A stretch of 11,413 bases of DNA from Chromatiales bacterium. Its GTDB lineage: Bacteria; Pseudomonadota; Gammaproteobacteria; Chromatiales; Chromatiaceae. Position numbers and translations under genes: made by a program. Positions 1 to 6,632 of the stretch are shown here, piece by piece. The stretch is taken from positions 1-11,413 of the forward strand of contig JANTHH010000077.1 in NCBI GenBank assembly GCA_024762485.1, in the 5' to 3' direction. Below the pieces are notes generated by a model, which saw only the letters and a program-made list of their open reading frames with translations, made no database searches and was not told the DNA's origin. Numbering within the stretch: position 1 is the stretch's first letter; each line of letters begins with the position of its first letter.

Positions 1-441
1 CTGGAGGTGCTGGTTGCCGTGCTGATCCTCAGTATCGGCGTCCTGGCGCTCGGACGCTTTCAGGGCACGGCCTTGATGGATGCAGCCGCAGCGAGAAACC
101 GCGACCAGGCCCTGTCGCTTGCCCGCGGGCAGCTGGCGATACTGCAGGGTTATGTCGGTGAAAATGGCTATGAGGCCATCGAGACAGGGGCTGATGCCGA
201 CCCGGTGGTGGGCGCCAGCACACACTTCTCGCGTCATTGGGAGGTGGTCCGCCACGATGACCCGCCGTACAAGACCGTCACGGTCGTGGTCGTCTGGACG
301 GGCATGCGGGGCGAGCCACGCGAACTTCGTCTGCAGGGTCACATCGGCCAGCGTTCGCCGGTGCGCTCGGGTGAGCTGCTCGATCAGTGGCAGCTGGCCG
401 CGACGGCCGTGGGCGGTGACCCGGAGGAGGGTCCGGAATAG
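1..441 (+). CDS. PilV-like type IV pilus minor prepilin (5' end missing)
   Basis: The frame is open from the first base of the window and ends at TAG 439-441. The visible protein begins LEVLVAVLILSIGVLAL, the hydrophobic N-terminal helix of a type IV prepilin starting at about mature residue 4. The conserved mature Glu5 is the second visible residue, so only the short leader and the first three mature residues are missing. The remaining 146 residues form a small globular domain without cysteines. The helix (EVLVAVLILSIGVLALGRFQ) resembles PilV minor pilins, which form part of the priming complex at the pilus tip in the inner membrane and periplasm. A GspI-type pseudopilin is an alternative. 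No pilW follows: the next gene lies on the other strand 6 bp beyond the stop. The prepilin class is secure from the helix, the PilV assignment less so. Confidence 0.75.
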   Translation: MEVLVAVLILSIGVLALGRFQGTALMDAAAARNRDQALSLARGQLAILQGYVGENGYEAIETGADADPVVGASTHFSRHWEVVRHDDPPYKTVTVVVVWTGMRGEPRELRLQGHIGQRSPVRSGELLDQWQLAATAVGGDPEEGPE

Positions 442-447
442 GGTGAG

Positions 448-843
448 CTACCAGCAGGCGGCGGGCTCGCCACCCAGGTCCTGCGCCAGCCGCAGGGTGC
501 CGCAGCTGTCATCGACCTGGGCGCCACGTGGCGCGGCGGTGATCTCGAAGCCTGTCGCATCTGCTGACACGCTGTAGGCGTAGTGGCTATCGTCCGGGTC
601 GGCCATGGCCGGCGGCATGAGGAGAAGGTCGGAGAGGCTGGCGTAGGCGAGGTGCCGGCTGCGCCACTGGGTCTGGCGGGTGGCGAGTTCGAGCAGGCTG
701 GCCTGGGCCTCGACCCGTCGGCTTTTCTGTACCTGTGCGGTGTATAGCGGGTAGGCGATGGCACCGAGCAGGGCGATCACCACCACCCCGATCATCAGCT
801 CAATGAGGGTGAAGCCGTCCTGTCGCTGCCGTTGCGGATGCAT
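448..843 (-). CDS. pilE: PilE-like type IV pilus minor pilin
   Basis: This is a 131-residue prepilin. Its 10-residue basic leader (MHPQRQRQDG) ends in the Gly cut by prepilin peptidase PilD, followed by FTLIELMIGVVVIALLGAIA with the methylated Phe1 and Glu5. The C-terminus has two cysteines (C114 and C130) in the pattern SCGTLRL...AACW, the disulfide loop and terminal Trp typical of PilE minor pilins. Such proteins sit in the pilus tip complex and help start assembly. An in-frame GTG at 858 would add five residues, but GGGGAG lies 7 bases before the ATG at 843 and overlaps that GTG, and the leader length fits the ATG. The gene follows pdxA by 33 bp on the same strand and is probably the last gene of the lptD-surA-pdxA transcript. 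It converges with the PilV-like gene. Confidence 0.85.
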   Translation of the reverse strand: MHPQRQRQDGFTLIELMIGVVVIALLGAIAYPLYTAQVQKSRRVEAQASLLELATRQTQWRSRHLAYASLSDLLLMPPAMADPDDSHYAYSVSADATGFEITAAPRGAQVDDSCGTLRLAQDLGGEPAACW

Positions 844-850
844 GTCCTTG

Positions 851-856
851 CTCCCC
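851..856 (-). promoter_or_regulatory. ribosome binding site deciding the pilE start
   Basis: Read on the minus strand this is GGGGAG, separated by 7 bases from ATG 843-841. It supports the ATG over the GTG at 858-856, which would overlap this site. The resulting 10-residue leader is normal for a type IVa prepilin. Confidence 0.55.
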
Positions 857-876
857 ACCGTTGGTTCCGTCCCGGG

Positions 877-1845
877 TCACCCGGCCATCTGCGCGGCCAG
901 TTCGAGCGCCTCCCGCAGGCTGCCGGGGTCGGCGCGGCCGCTGCCCGCCAGGTCGCAGGCCGTTCCGTGATCCACCGATGTGCGGATGATCGGCAGTCCG
1001 AGGGTGATGTTCACCGCCTTGCCGAATCCCATGTGTTTGAGCACCGGCAGACCCTGGTCATGATACATGGCGAGCACCGCATCGGCCTGCGACAGGTAAC
1101 GGGGTGTGAACAGGGTGTCTGCGGGTAGCGGCCCATAGAGCTGAAGACCCTCGCTGCGCAGGCGTTCAAGGGTCGGCTCGATGACCTCCACCTCCTCACG
1201 TCCCAGGTGGCCGCCCTCGCCGGCATGGGGATTCAGCCCGCAGACGAGGATACGTGGCCGGGCGATGGCGAAGTGCTGCTGCAGGTCTCGTTGCAGGATG
1301 TGGATGACCCGCTCCAGCCGGGCTGGGGTGATGGCATCCGCCACCGCGCGCAGTGGCAGGTGGGTGGTGACGAGGGCGACCCTCAGCCCGGGGCAGGCGA
1401 GCATCATCACCGGGTGGCCGCCGGTCAGGTCGGCGAGGAATTCGGTGTGGCCGCTGAATTCGATGCCGGCGTCGTTGATCACCCCCTTGTGCACGGGGCC
1501 CGTCACCAGGGCACTGCATTCGTCTTGCTGACAACACGCGGTGGCCTGTTCCAGGGTCTCCAGGACATAGGGTGCATTGGCCGGGTCAAGCCGCCCGCTG
1601 GCCGCTGGCTGCCTCAGGTCGACCGGGCGGATGGCGAGGTGCCCGGCGGGCAGCGGATCCCCAGGCAGGCTCTCGCGGTGGATGTCGAGGACCAGTGGCA
1701 GCCCCAGTTCCTCCGCCCGGGCGCGCAGCAGCACGGGGTCGGCGAACACCAGCAGCGGCCAGGGCAGCGCCTGCTGTGCCAGTGTGACCGCCAGGTCGGG
1801 CCCGATGCCGGCCGGCTCGCCCGGTGTCAGTGCCAGCGGTTTCAG
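877..1845 (-). CDS. pdxA: 4-hydroxythreonine-4-phosphate dehydrogenase PdxA, CTG start
   Basis: PdxA oxidises 4-phosphohydroxy-L-threonine with NAD in the DXP-dependent route to pyridoxal phosphate, in the cytosol. The first ATG/GTG codon in this frame is GTG at 1749, but that start would delete the conserved N-terminus. Reading upstream in frame gives LALTPGEPAGIGPDL, the PdxA signature. The only plausible start before it is CTG at 1845-1843, which overlaps the surA stop as CTGA and gives 322 residues, close to the family's usual 330 or so. Metal ligands are visible as H162 (TTHLPL), H207 (NPHAGE) and H262 (YHDQG), and the phosphate-binding GHTE is at 132-135. No good ribosome site precedes the CTG, so translation probably depends on ribosomes finishing surA. 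CTG codons at 1836 or 1830 are less likely alternatives. Identity is very secure, the exact start moderately so. Confidence 0.93.
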   Translation of the reverse strand: MKPLALTPGEPAGIGPDLAVTLAQQALPWPLLVFADPVLLRARAEELGLPLVLDIHRESLPGDPLPAGHLAIRPVDLRQPAASGRLDPANAPYVLETLEQATACCQQDECSALVTGPVHKGVINDAGIEFSGHTEFLADLTGGHPVMMLACPGLRVALVTTHLPLRAVADAITPARLERVIHILQRDLQQHFAIARPRILVCGLNPHAGEGGHLGREEVEVIEPTLERLRSEGLQLYGPLPADTLFTPRYLSQADAVLAMYHDQGLPVLKHMGFGKAVNITLGLPIIRTSVDHGTACDLAGSGRADPGSLREALELAAQMAG

Positions 1846-3122
1846 GAGACCTGGTCCAGGCGGATCTCGACGTAGGCCTCGTCGCGCAGCCGCTGCAGAT
1901 AGCGGGCCAGGGCCTCCTTTGCCTTGCGCTGACGAATGGCCTTGCGTGCCTGGCGGCGGCGCACCTCGTCAGTGGCGTCGTGCTGGCGGCGTCCCAGGAC
2001 TTCGAGGATGTGCCAGCCGAACTGGGTGCGGAAGGGCTCGCTTATCCGGCCCTCGGGGGTCTGGTTCATGACCTCCTCGAACGCCGGCACCATGTCGCCG
2101 GGATTGACCCAGCCCAGGTCACCCCCATTGATCGCCGAGCCGGTGTCCTCCGAGTGGGAACGGGCCAGGGTGGCAAAGTCCTCGCCATTGAGCAGCCGCT
2201 CGCGCAGCTTCAGCAGCTTCTCCCTGGCCTCCTCGTCCGACGTGAGTTCATCGGTCTTGATGAGGATGTGGCGGACATGGGTCTGGGGGATCAGCTGGCG
2301 GTTGCCACCCCGGTAGTCGGCGAGCTTGACGATGTGATAGCCGCTGCCCGAGCGCAGCGGGCCGGCGATGCCACCCTTTTTCAGGGTCTTCGCCGCGTTG
2401 GCGAAAAGGGTGGGTATCTGGTCCAGCCGGCGCCAGCCCAGGTCGGCCTGTCGGGCGTCCGAGGCCTGTGCTGCCAGGGTGTCGAAATCGGCACCTTGCT
2501 GCAGTTCCTGCACCAGCTTCTCGGCCTTGGCCTTGGCGGCGGCCTTCTCTTCGGCACTGGCGTCCTCCGGCACCGCCACCAGGATGTGCAGGAGGTGTAC
2601 CTCCTTGCGGTCAGTGGCGCTGGGGCCGGCCTTGGCGAGATAGGCGTCGATCTCCGCATCGCTCACCTGGATGCGGTTGACGACCTCCTTGTTGCGCAGT
2701 TGGGTGAGCAGGATGTCCTGCCTGAGCTTGTCCTCGAATTCCCTGAAGGAGACGCCGTCGCGCGCCAGCACCTCGCGCAGCTGTTCCACCGTGAGCTGGT
2801 TGCGCTGGGCGATGTTGTGGATGGCGGCGGCCAGGGTCTGATTGTCGACCTTGATGCCCAGCCGCTCGGCCTGGGCCAGTTGCAGCTTGGTGAGGATCAG
2901 CCGGTCCAATGCCTCCTTCTGCAGGACGGCCTTGTCCGGCAGCGGCCGCTGGGCCTGTTGCAGCTGTTGTGCGAGCTTCGCCACCTCGCGGTCGAGTTCG
3001 CTGGCGAGGACGATGTCGTCGTCGACCACGGCAACAATACGGTCGAGGGTCTTGGCCAGGGCCAGGTGACCGGCCAGCAGGCCGAAGAGGAGCAGGGCAA
3101 GGGGGATGATACGGTTTGGCAT
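1842..3122 (-). CDS. surA: periplasmic chaperone and peptidyl-prolyl isomerase SurA
   Basis: SurA escorts unfolded outer-membrane proteins, including LptD, through the periplasm to the BAM complex. The 426-residue length matches the family (E. coli 428). A Sec signal peptide ends at about residue 23 (GHLALA then KTLDRIVAVVDDDIVLASEL, the usual start of mature SurA). The N-terminal chaperone domain runs to about 170. Two parvulin domains follow, at about 174-272 (EVHLLHILVAVPE to GYHIVKLADYR) and 283-380 (VRHILIKTDE, NGGDLGW, FGWHILEVLGRR), with a basic C-terminal helix that completes the chaperone module. The ATG lies 12 bp after the lptD stop. AGAGAG 4 bases upstream may be the ribosome site, somewhat close. 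Its stop overlaps the pdxA CTG start. The gene sits in the classical lptD-surA-pdxA order. Confidence 0.97.
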   Translation of the reverse strand: MPNRIIPLALLLFGLLAGHLALAKTLDRIVAVVDDDIVLASELDREVAKLAQQLQQAQRPLPDKAVLQKEALDRLILTKLQLAQAERLGIKVDNQTLAAAIHNIAQRNQLTVEQLREVLARDGVSFREFEDKLRQDILLTQLRNKEVVNRIQVSDAEIDAYLAKAGPSATDRKEVHLLHILVAVPEDASAEEKAAAKAKAEKLVQELQQGADFDTLAAQASDARQADLGWRRLDQIPTLFANAAKTLKKGGIAGPLRSGSGYHIVKLADYRGGNRQLIPQTHVRHILIKTDELTSDEEAREKLLKLRERLLNGEDFATLARSHSEDTGSAINGGDLGWVNPGDMVPAFEEVMNQTPEGRISEPFRTQFGWHILEVLGRRQHDATDEVRRRQARKAIRQRKAKEALARYLQRLRDEAYVEIRLDQVS

Positions 3123-3134
3123 GGATCTCTCTGG

Positions 3135-5363
3135 TTATTGGCTGCGGAAACCGGCCAGGCGGCCGGACAGCAGGTTGTCTATGTTACTCCCGATCCGCGC
3201 CAGGCCGCGAAGTTCCAGTTGCAGCAGCAGCGCCAGGTCGGAGCTGGTGCCGTCTTCACTGGATCGCTGGCGCAGCATGCTGCGCAGTCGCCAACAACAA
3301 TCGCCGAACTCGACCCCGGCGACGGCATCGAGGGTGCGTTGATCCTGGGTGGAGTAGGTCCAGCGGGCGATCGCCTGGGTGTCGCCGGCCAGTGGCCAGG
3401 TGGCGGCGAGATCGAGCTGGTTCAGCTCGTCCTCGCGCAGCCGGTAGCCGAGATTGATGCGGCGGTCTGGACGGTCGGAATAGCCGATGCGGGCGATGGC
3501 CTGCTCCAGGACGCCCCGCTCACCCCGGTCAGGGTCCCAGGCCAGCGCGCTTTCGAATCGCCAGTGGCGATGCGGTGTTGCGGCCAGTTCAACCGCCAGT
3601 GACGAGCGGCTGCTGCTGTCGGCCGTCTCGTCGGGCAGGGTGACCTGGCGGTCGGCGAAGTGGAACACCTGGCCGAGGCTGAGGTGGCCGAGTTCACGGC
3701 CGTCATCGGGGCTGCGCAGGCGACTGGTGATGCCCAGGGAGAGCCGGTTGGCATCGCCCACCCGGTCCGGTCCGTTATAGCGGTTCTCGCGGAACAGGCT
3801 GGCGAAGCTGAAGTCGTAGGGGTCGGTGTCGAACACCGGCAGGTCGTCCTGGTCCACGCTCGGGACGTAGAGGTAATACAGCCGCGGTTCGAGGGTCTGG
3901 GTCAGCTGGCGGCGGAACAGCCGTAGCGAGCGCTCGAAGGACAGGCCGCTGTCGAGGCTGAAGGCGCCGCTGAGCCGGTCGGGCGAGTCGGGCTGACCCG
4001 TCGGCTGGCTGCTCAGCTGGTAGCTGGTGTAGCGGACGCTGAGGCGGGGAGCGATATGGGCCCAGGGGCGCTCCCAGCGGTAGCCGATGGCGGGTTGCAG
4101 GTCGAGGCGCTGGCCGGTGGTGCCGGTGTCGCGCTGGAAATTCACGTATTCCTGGTCGATGGCCAGGCGCAGGCCACCGCTGAGGGCCTTGTCGAGATGG
4201 AACAGCTGCTGCGGCCAGCGGCTGTATGGGTGGTCCTCGACGGCGAGGGTCTGGTCGAGGATCTGGAAGTGCTGCACCCGGCCCAGCAACTGCCAGTCCC
4301 GGCCCAGGTAGTGGAGTTCCCAGACCCGCTCCAGGTCGCGGGTGCTGGTGTAGGCGAGATTGTTGCGGCCCAGGTCGTCGAGATAGTTGTGGTCGGAGGC
4401 GTAGGCGGCACGGATGCTGGAGCGCCAGCTCGGGCTCAGCTGCAGGTCATGCATCAGTGACAGGTAGCCGCGCTGGCTGTCGCCGTCCTCCCGGGCCCGG
4501 TCGTACGGCAGCCACTTGGCGAGCACGCTGCCGTACTGACGCTCGCCGAGGAAGCGTGCCTCGCCACCCAGCTGCAGGCCACGCGCGGTCATCAGCCGTG
4601 GCATCAGGGTGAGGTCGTAATTGGGCGCCAGGTTGAGGTAATAGGGGGCCTCGATGTCGAGTCCGTTGCTGCCGCTGTAGCCGATGGTCGGCACCAGGAA
4701 GCCGCTGTGGCGCTCGCCGTCGATGGGAAAGGTCAGCCCGGGCAGATAGAGGACAGGGACGTCATGGATCTTCAATCGTGCCCGCTGCACCGTGCCGAGT
4801 CCGGCCGCGTGGTCCAGCTCCAGCTGTTCGGCGGACAGCAGCCATACCTGGTTGTCATCGAGACAGGTGGTATAGCGGATATCGCTGTGGTGGCTGGTGC
4901 CCGTGCCGGGCAGCTCGATATGGGCCGCGCTGCCGCGTGCGCCGATGGTCGGGATCTCGAAGCGAGCCTGCTCGGCGCTGCCGCTGCCGGTGTCCAGCTG
5001 GTACTCGACCCGCTCGCTGAACAGCCGCAGTTCCGGCTTGACGAGCCGGACATCATCCTCGGCGGTGATGTGATGCTGACCCTGGCGGTAGACGATGCGC
5101 CCGGCTCCGATCCGCAGATCGTCCTGCTGCAGCAGGACGTTGCCGCTGAACACGGCCATGGCATCGGCCTGGTCGACCTCCACGGCATCGGCCTCGAGGG
5201 CGATCTGGCCGGGGGGCACATCGGGGATTGCCGGCAGGGTGTCCGCAGGCAGGGGACAGCCGATCATGCCGGGCTCGGGCATGGCGATGGCCGGGGAGGC
5301 CGCAGCCAGGCAGGCGAGCAGGGTCAGGTCACGGATAGCGAGGCGGTGGGGCATCCCGGGCAC
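3135..5363 (-). CDS. lptD: LPS-assembly outer-membrane protein LptD, GTG start
   Basis: LptD is the beta-barrel that, with LptE, inserts LPS in the outer leaflet of the outer membrane. The open frame runs back to an ATG at 5651, but the first 96 codons from there look like untranslated leader. GTG 5363-5361 is preceded at 7 bases by GCGGAG and yields 742 residues starting with a signal peptide (RDLTLLACLAAASPAIA, cleavage near residue 27). ATG 5354, three codons on, is the alternative. An LptA-like jellyroll spans about 50-160 (IALEADAVEVDQADAMAVFSG, then LRIGAGRIVYRQG) and the LptD barrel follows. The four cysteines needed for the two inter-domain disulfides are present: C36, C167 and the pair C689-C690 (GDCCWRLR). 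The protein is slightly shorter than E. coli LptD (784). It is first in the operon with surA and pdxA. Confidence 0.96.
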   Translation of the reverse strand: MPGMPHRLAIRDLTLLACLAAASPAIAMPEPGMIGCPLPADTLPAIPDVPPGQIALEADAVEVDQADAMAVFSGNVLLQQDDLRIGAGRIVYRQGQHHITAEDDVRLVKPELRLFSERVEYQLDTGSGSAEQARFEIPTIGARGSAAHIELPGTGTSHHSDIRYTTCLDDNQVWLLSAEQLELDHAAGLGTVQRARLKIHDVPVLYLPGLTFPIDGERHSGFLVPTIGYSGSNGLDIEAPYYLNLAPNYDLTLMPRLMTARGLQLGGEARFLGERQYGSVLAKWLPYDRAREDGDSQRGYLSLMHDLQLSPSWRSSIRAAYASDHNYLDDLGRNNLAYTSTRDLERVWELHYLGRDWQLLGRVQHFQILDQTLAVEDHPYSRWPQQLFHLDKALSGGLRLAIDQEYVNFQRDTGTTGQRLDLQPAIGYRWERPWAHIAPRLSVRYTSYQLSSQPTGQPDSPDRLSGAFSLDSGLSFERSLRLFRRQLTQTLEPRLYYLYVPSVDQDDLPVFDTDPYDFSFASLFRENRYNGPDRVGDANRLSLGITSRLRSPDDGRELGHLSLGQVFHFADRQVTLPDETADSSSRSSLAVELAATPHRHWRFESALAWDPDRGERGVLEQAIARIGYSDRPDRRINLGYRLREDELNQLDLAATWPLAGDTQAIARWTYSTQDQRTLDAVAGVEFGDCCWRLRSMLRQRSSEDGTSSDLALLLQLELRGLARIGSNIDNLLSGRLAGFRSQ

Positions 5364-5370
5364 TTTTGTT

Positions 5371-5376
5371 CTCCGC
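5371..5376 (-). promoter_or_regulatory. ribosome binding site deciding the lptD start
   Basis: On the minus strand this reads GCGGAG and is followed by the 7-base spacer AACAAAA and GTG at 5363. The ATG at 5354 would be 16 bases from it, too far, and has only CCCGGG directly before it. The site therefore favours GTG 5363. Confidence 0.5.
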
Positions 5377-5475
5377 ACGGCGGGGTCGAGACGGCCGTGC
5401 AGCCCGGCCGCGGCCGGCTGGTCATGGGCATCAGGGAGGCCGCTGGAATCATCCGCTGCCATGGTGCCGCAGGCA

Positions 5476-5520
5476 GGGGGATCCTCCCCCGTCGGCGCCA
5501 TACCCCGGTTCGCACCGGGG
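5476..5520 (-). repeat. two adjacent hairpins in the lptD leader
   Basis: Inverted repeats GGGGGA-TCC-TCCCCC (5476-5490) and CCCCGG-TTCGCA-CCGGGG (5503-5520) lie 12 bases apart and 113-157 bases upstream of the lptD GTG. Each stem has six perfect, GC-rich pairs. Both would form in lptD leader RNA. They may stabilise or regulate the message, but in a GC-rich genome short perfect stems also arise by chance. Confidence 0.4.
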
Positions 5521-5553
5521 GTGCGTGTCTGCCAGGGCCCCGTAAGGCCGCTA

Positions 5554-5590
5554 AAAATCGCACAGAACGGTGAATGCTTCAATGAATTCC
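5554..5590 (-). promoter_or_regulatory. candidate lptD promoter (sigma-E-like or weak sigma-70)
   Basis: On the minus strand GGAATTC at 5590-5584 resembles the sigma-E -35 element (GGAACTT), and TCTG at 5566-5563 resembles its -10, with 17 bases between the two. A weak sigma-70 pair, TTGAAG (5582-5577) and GATTTT (5559-5554) with a 17-base spacer, overlaps it. lptD-surA is sigma-E controlled in E. coli, which is why I looked. The match is imperfect and this is only a candidate. Confidence 0.25.
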
Positions 5591-5597
5591 TTATAAT
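5570..5597 (+). promoter_or_regulatory. candidate sigma-70 promoter of amgK
   Basis: A perfect TATAAT at 5592-5597 is preceded by GTGAAT at 5570-5575 (three of six matches to TTGACA) with a 16-base spacer. Transcription would start near 5604, leaving a leader of about 34 bases before ATG 5638 but only about 7 before ATG 5611. It overlaps the candidate lptD promoter on the other strand, so the two directions may compete for polymerase. Confidence 0.45.
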
Positions 5598-5637
5598 CGC
5601 CGCTCCTGCCATGGCGCAGATCAGGAAGATGAGGGAT

Positions 5638-6624
5638 ATGACGAAACGCACGGCAGAGCTGGATCGATGGTTGCGGGAATCGCTGGGGCTGGCCGACTTC
5701 GTGCTGGAGCCGGCCTCCGCCGATGCCAGCTTCCGGCGCTATTTCCGCATCACCCTTGCCGATGGCGGGACCCGCATCGCCATGGATGCCCCGCCGGACA
5801 AGGAGGACAGTGCCCCCTTCGTCCATGTCGACCAGGCATTCGCCGCCGCCGGGCTGCATGTGCCGACGATCCATGCCCAGGATCTGCAGCAGGGCTTCCT
5901 GCTGCTCGAGGACCTGGGCAGCACTCACTACCTGGACGTGCTCGACAGCGGCAATGCCGACCGCCTCTACGGCGATGCCATGGCCAGCCTCATCAGTCTG
6001 CAGGCCTGCGGCCCGCGGCAGGGTCTGCCGGACTATGACCGGGCACTGCTGCTGCGCGAGATGGCGTTGTTCCCCGAGTGGCTGCTGGGGCGCCACCTGG
6101 GTCTGGCATTGGATGCGTCGGAGACACAGATGCTGACGGCGACCTTCGATGCCCTGGCCGATGCCGCCCTGGCCCAGCCCCAGGTCTGTGTGCACCGCGA
6201 TTTTCATTCCCGCAACCTGTTGGTGACCGGGCAGCACAACCCCGGGGTGATCGACTTCCAGGACGCGGTGATCGGGCCGGTGACCTACGACCTGGTCTCG
6301 CTGCTGCGTGACTGCTATATCCGCTGGTCGCCACAGCAGGTGGACCGCTGGGCCCTGGGCTACCTGGAGCAGGCGGTCCAGTCGGGCATCCTGCGCGAAC
6401 AGCACGAGGCCGAATTCCTGCGCTGGTTTGATCTCATGGGGGTGCAGCGCCACCTCAAGGCCGCAGGCATCTTTGCCCGCCTCAAGCACCGCGATGACAA
6501 GCCGGGCTACCTGGCGGATATCCCGCGCACCCTGGGCTACATCGTCGAGGTGGCCGAGCGGCGCCCCGAGATTGCCGGGCTTGCCAGGCTGATCAGCGCG
6601 CGGGTGCTGCCCGCCCTGGACTGA
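5638..6624 (+). CDS. amgK: N-acetylmuramate/N-acetylglucosamine anomeric kinase AmgK
   Basis: AmgK phosphorylates the anomeric carbon of MurNAc or GlcNAc released from peptidoglycan, the first step of a salvage route in pseudomonads and relatives that bypasses de novo UDP-MurNAc synthesis. The 328-residue protein has the aminoglycoside phosphotransferase fold. The N-lobe has SADASFRRYFRITL at about 27-40. The Brenner motif VHRDFHSRNLLV puts the catalytic base at D188, and VIDFQDAVIGPVTYDL supplies the metal-binding D206. Full-length agreement with the AmgK family and the position divergent from lptD, as in Pseudomonas, support the name over a general APH protein. Starts at 5611 and 5629 are in frame. 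I prefer 5638 because AGGA and GAGG precede it (GAGG is only 3 bases away) and because of the promoter position. The partner uridylyltransferase murU does not follow. msbA converges 8 bp downstream. Confidence 0.88.
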   Translation: MTKRTAELDRWLRESLGLADFVLEPASADASFRRYFRITLADGGTRIAMDAPPDKEDSAPFVHVDQAFAAAGLHVPTIHAQDLQQGFLLLEDLGSTHYLDVLDSGNADRLYGDAMASLISLQACGPRQGLPDYDRALLLREMALFPEWLLGRHLGLALDASETQMLTATFDALADAALAQPQVCVHRDFHSRNLLVTGQHNPGVIDFQDAVIGPVTYDLVSLLRDCYIRWSPQQVDRWALGYLEQAVQSGILREQHEAEFLRWFDLMGVQRHLKAAGIFARLKHRDDKPGYLADIPRTLGYIVEVAERRPEIAGLARLISARVLPALD

Positions 6625-6632
6625 CCCCGGCC

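Larger units (their letters stand above)
5364..5637. other. divergent intergenic region between lptD and amgK, long lptD leader
   Basis: No convincing gene lies in these 274 bases. The part next to amgK carries the candidate promoters for both directions at 5554-5597. The part next to lptD would be transcribed as a 5' leader of about 180 bases or more. It contains two adjacent inverted repeats, at 5476-5490 (GGGGGA/TCCCCC around a 3-base loop) and 5503-5520 (CCCCGG/CCGGGG around a 6-base loop). Neither is followed by a T run in the lptD direction, so they do not look like intrinsic terminators. I recognise no known riboswitch class. Confidence 0.6.

Noticed and set aside
1824..3602. Plus-strand open frame of 592 codons opposite surA and the end of lptD
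   Set aside because: It is antisense to an unmistakable surA and shows low-complexity Leu/Gly/Gln-rich sequence with no family motifs. Long mirror frames are expected in GC-rich coding DNA.
5301..5320. Possible lipobox (LLAC) in the LptD signal peptide
   Set aside because: Leu at position -2 before Cys is unusual, the hydrophobic stretch would be too short, and LptD is a barrel protein cut by signal peptidase I. The AIA site at residues 25-27 fits better.
5476..5520. Hairpins considered as a terminator
   Set aside because: No T run follows either stem in either direction, and the position inside the lptD leader gives no upstream transcript on that strand to end.
4707..5573. Plus-strand frame of 288 codons opposite the start and leader of lptD
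   Set aside because: It is antisense to the LptD jellyroll domain and shows no recognisable domain. It looks like a mirror of lptD codon bias.
5551..6489. Minus-strand frame of 312 codons opposite amgK
   Set aside because: amgK on the plus strand has catalytic motifs over its whole length. The antisense frame is repetitive in His, Gln and Gly and has no homologue I recognise.
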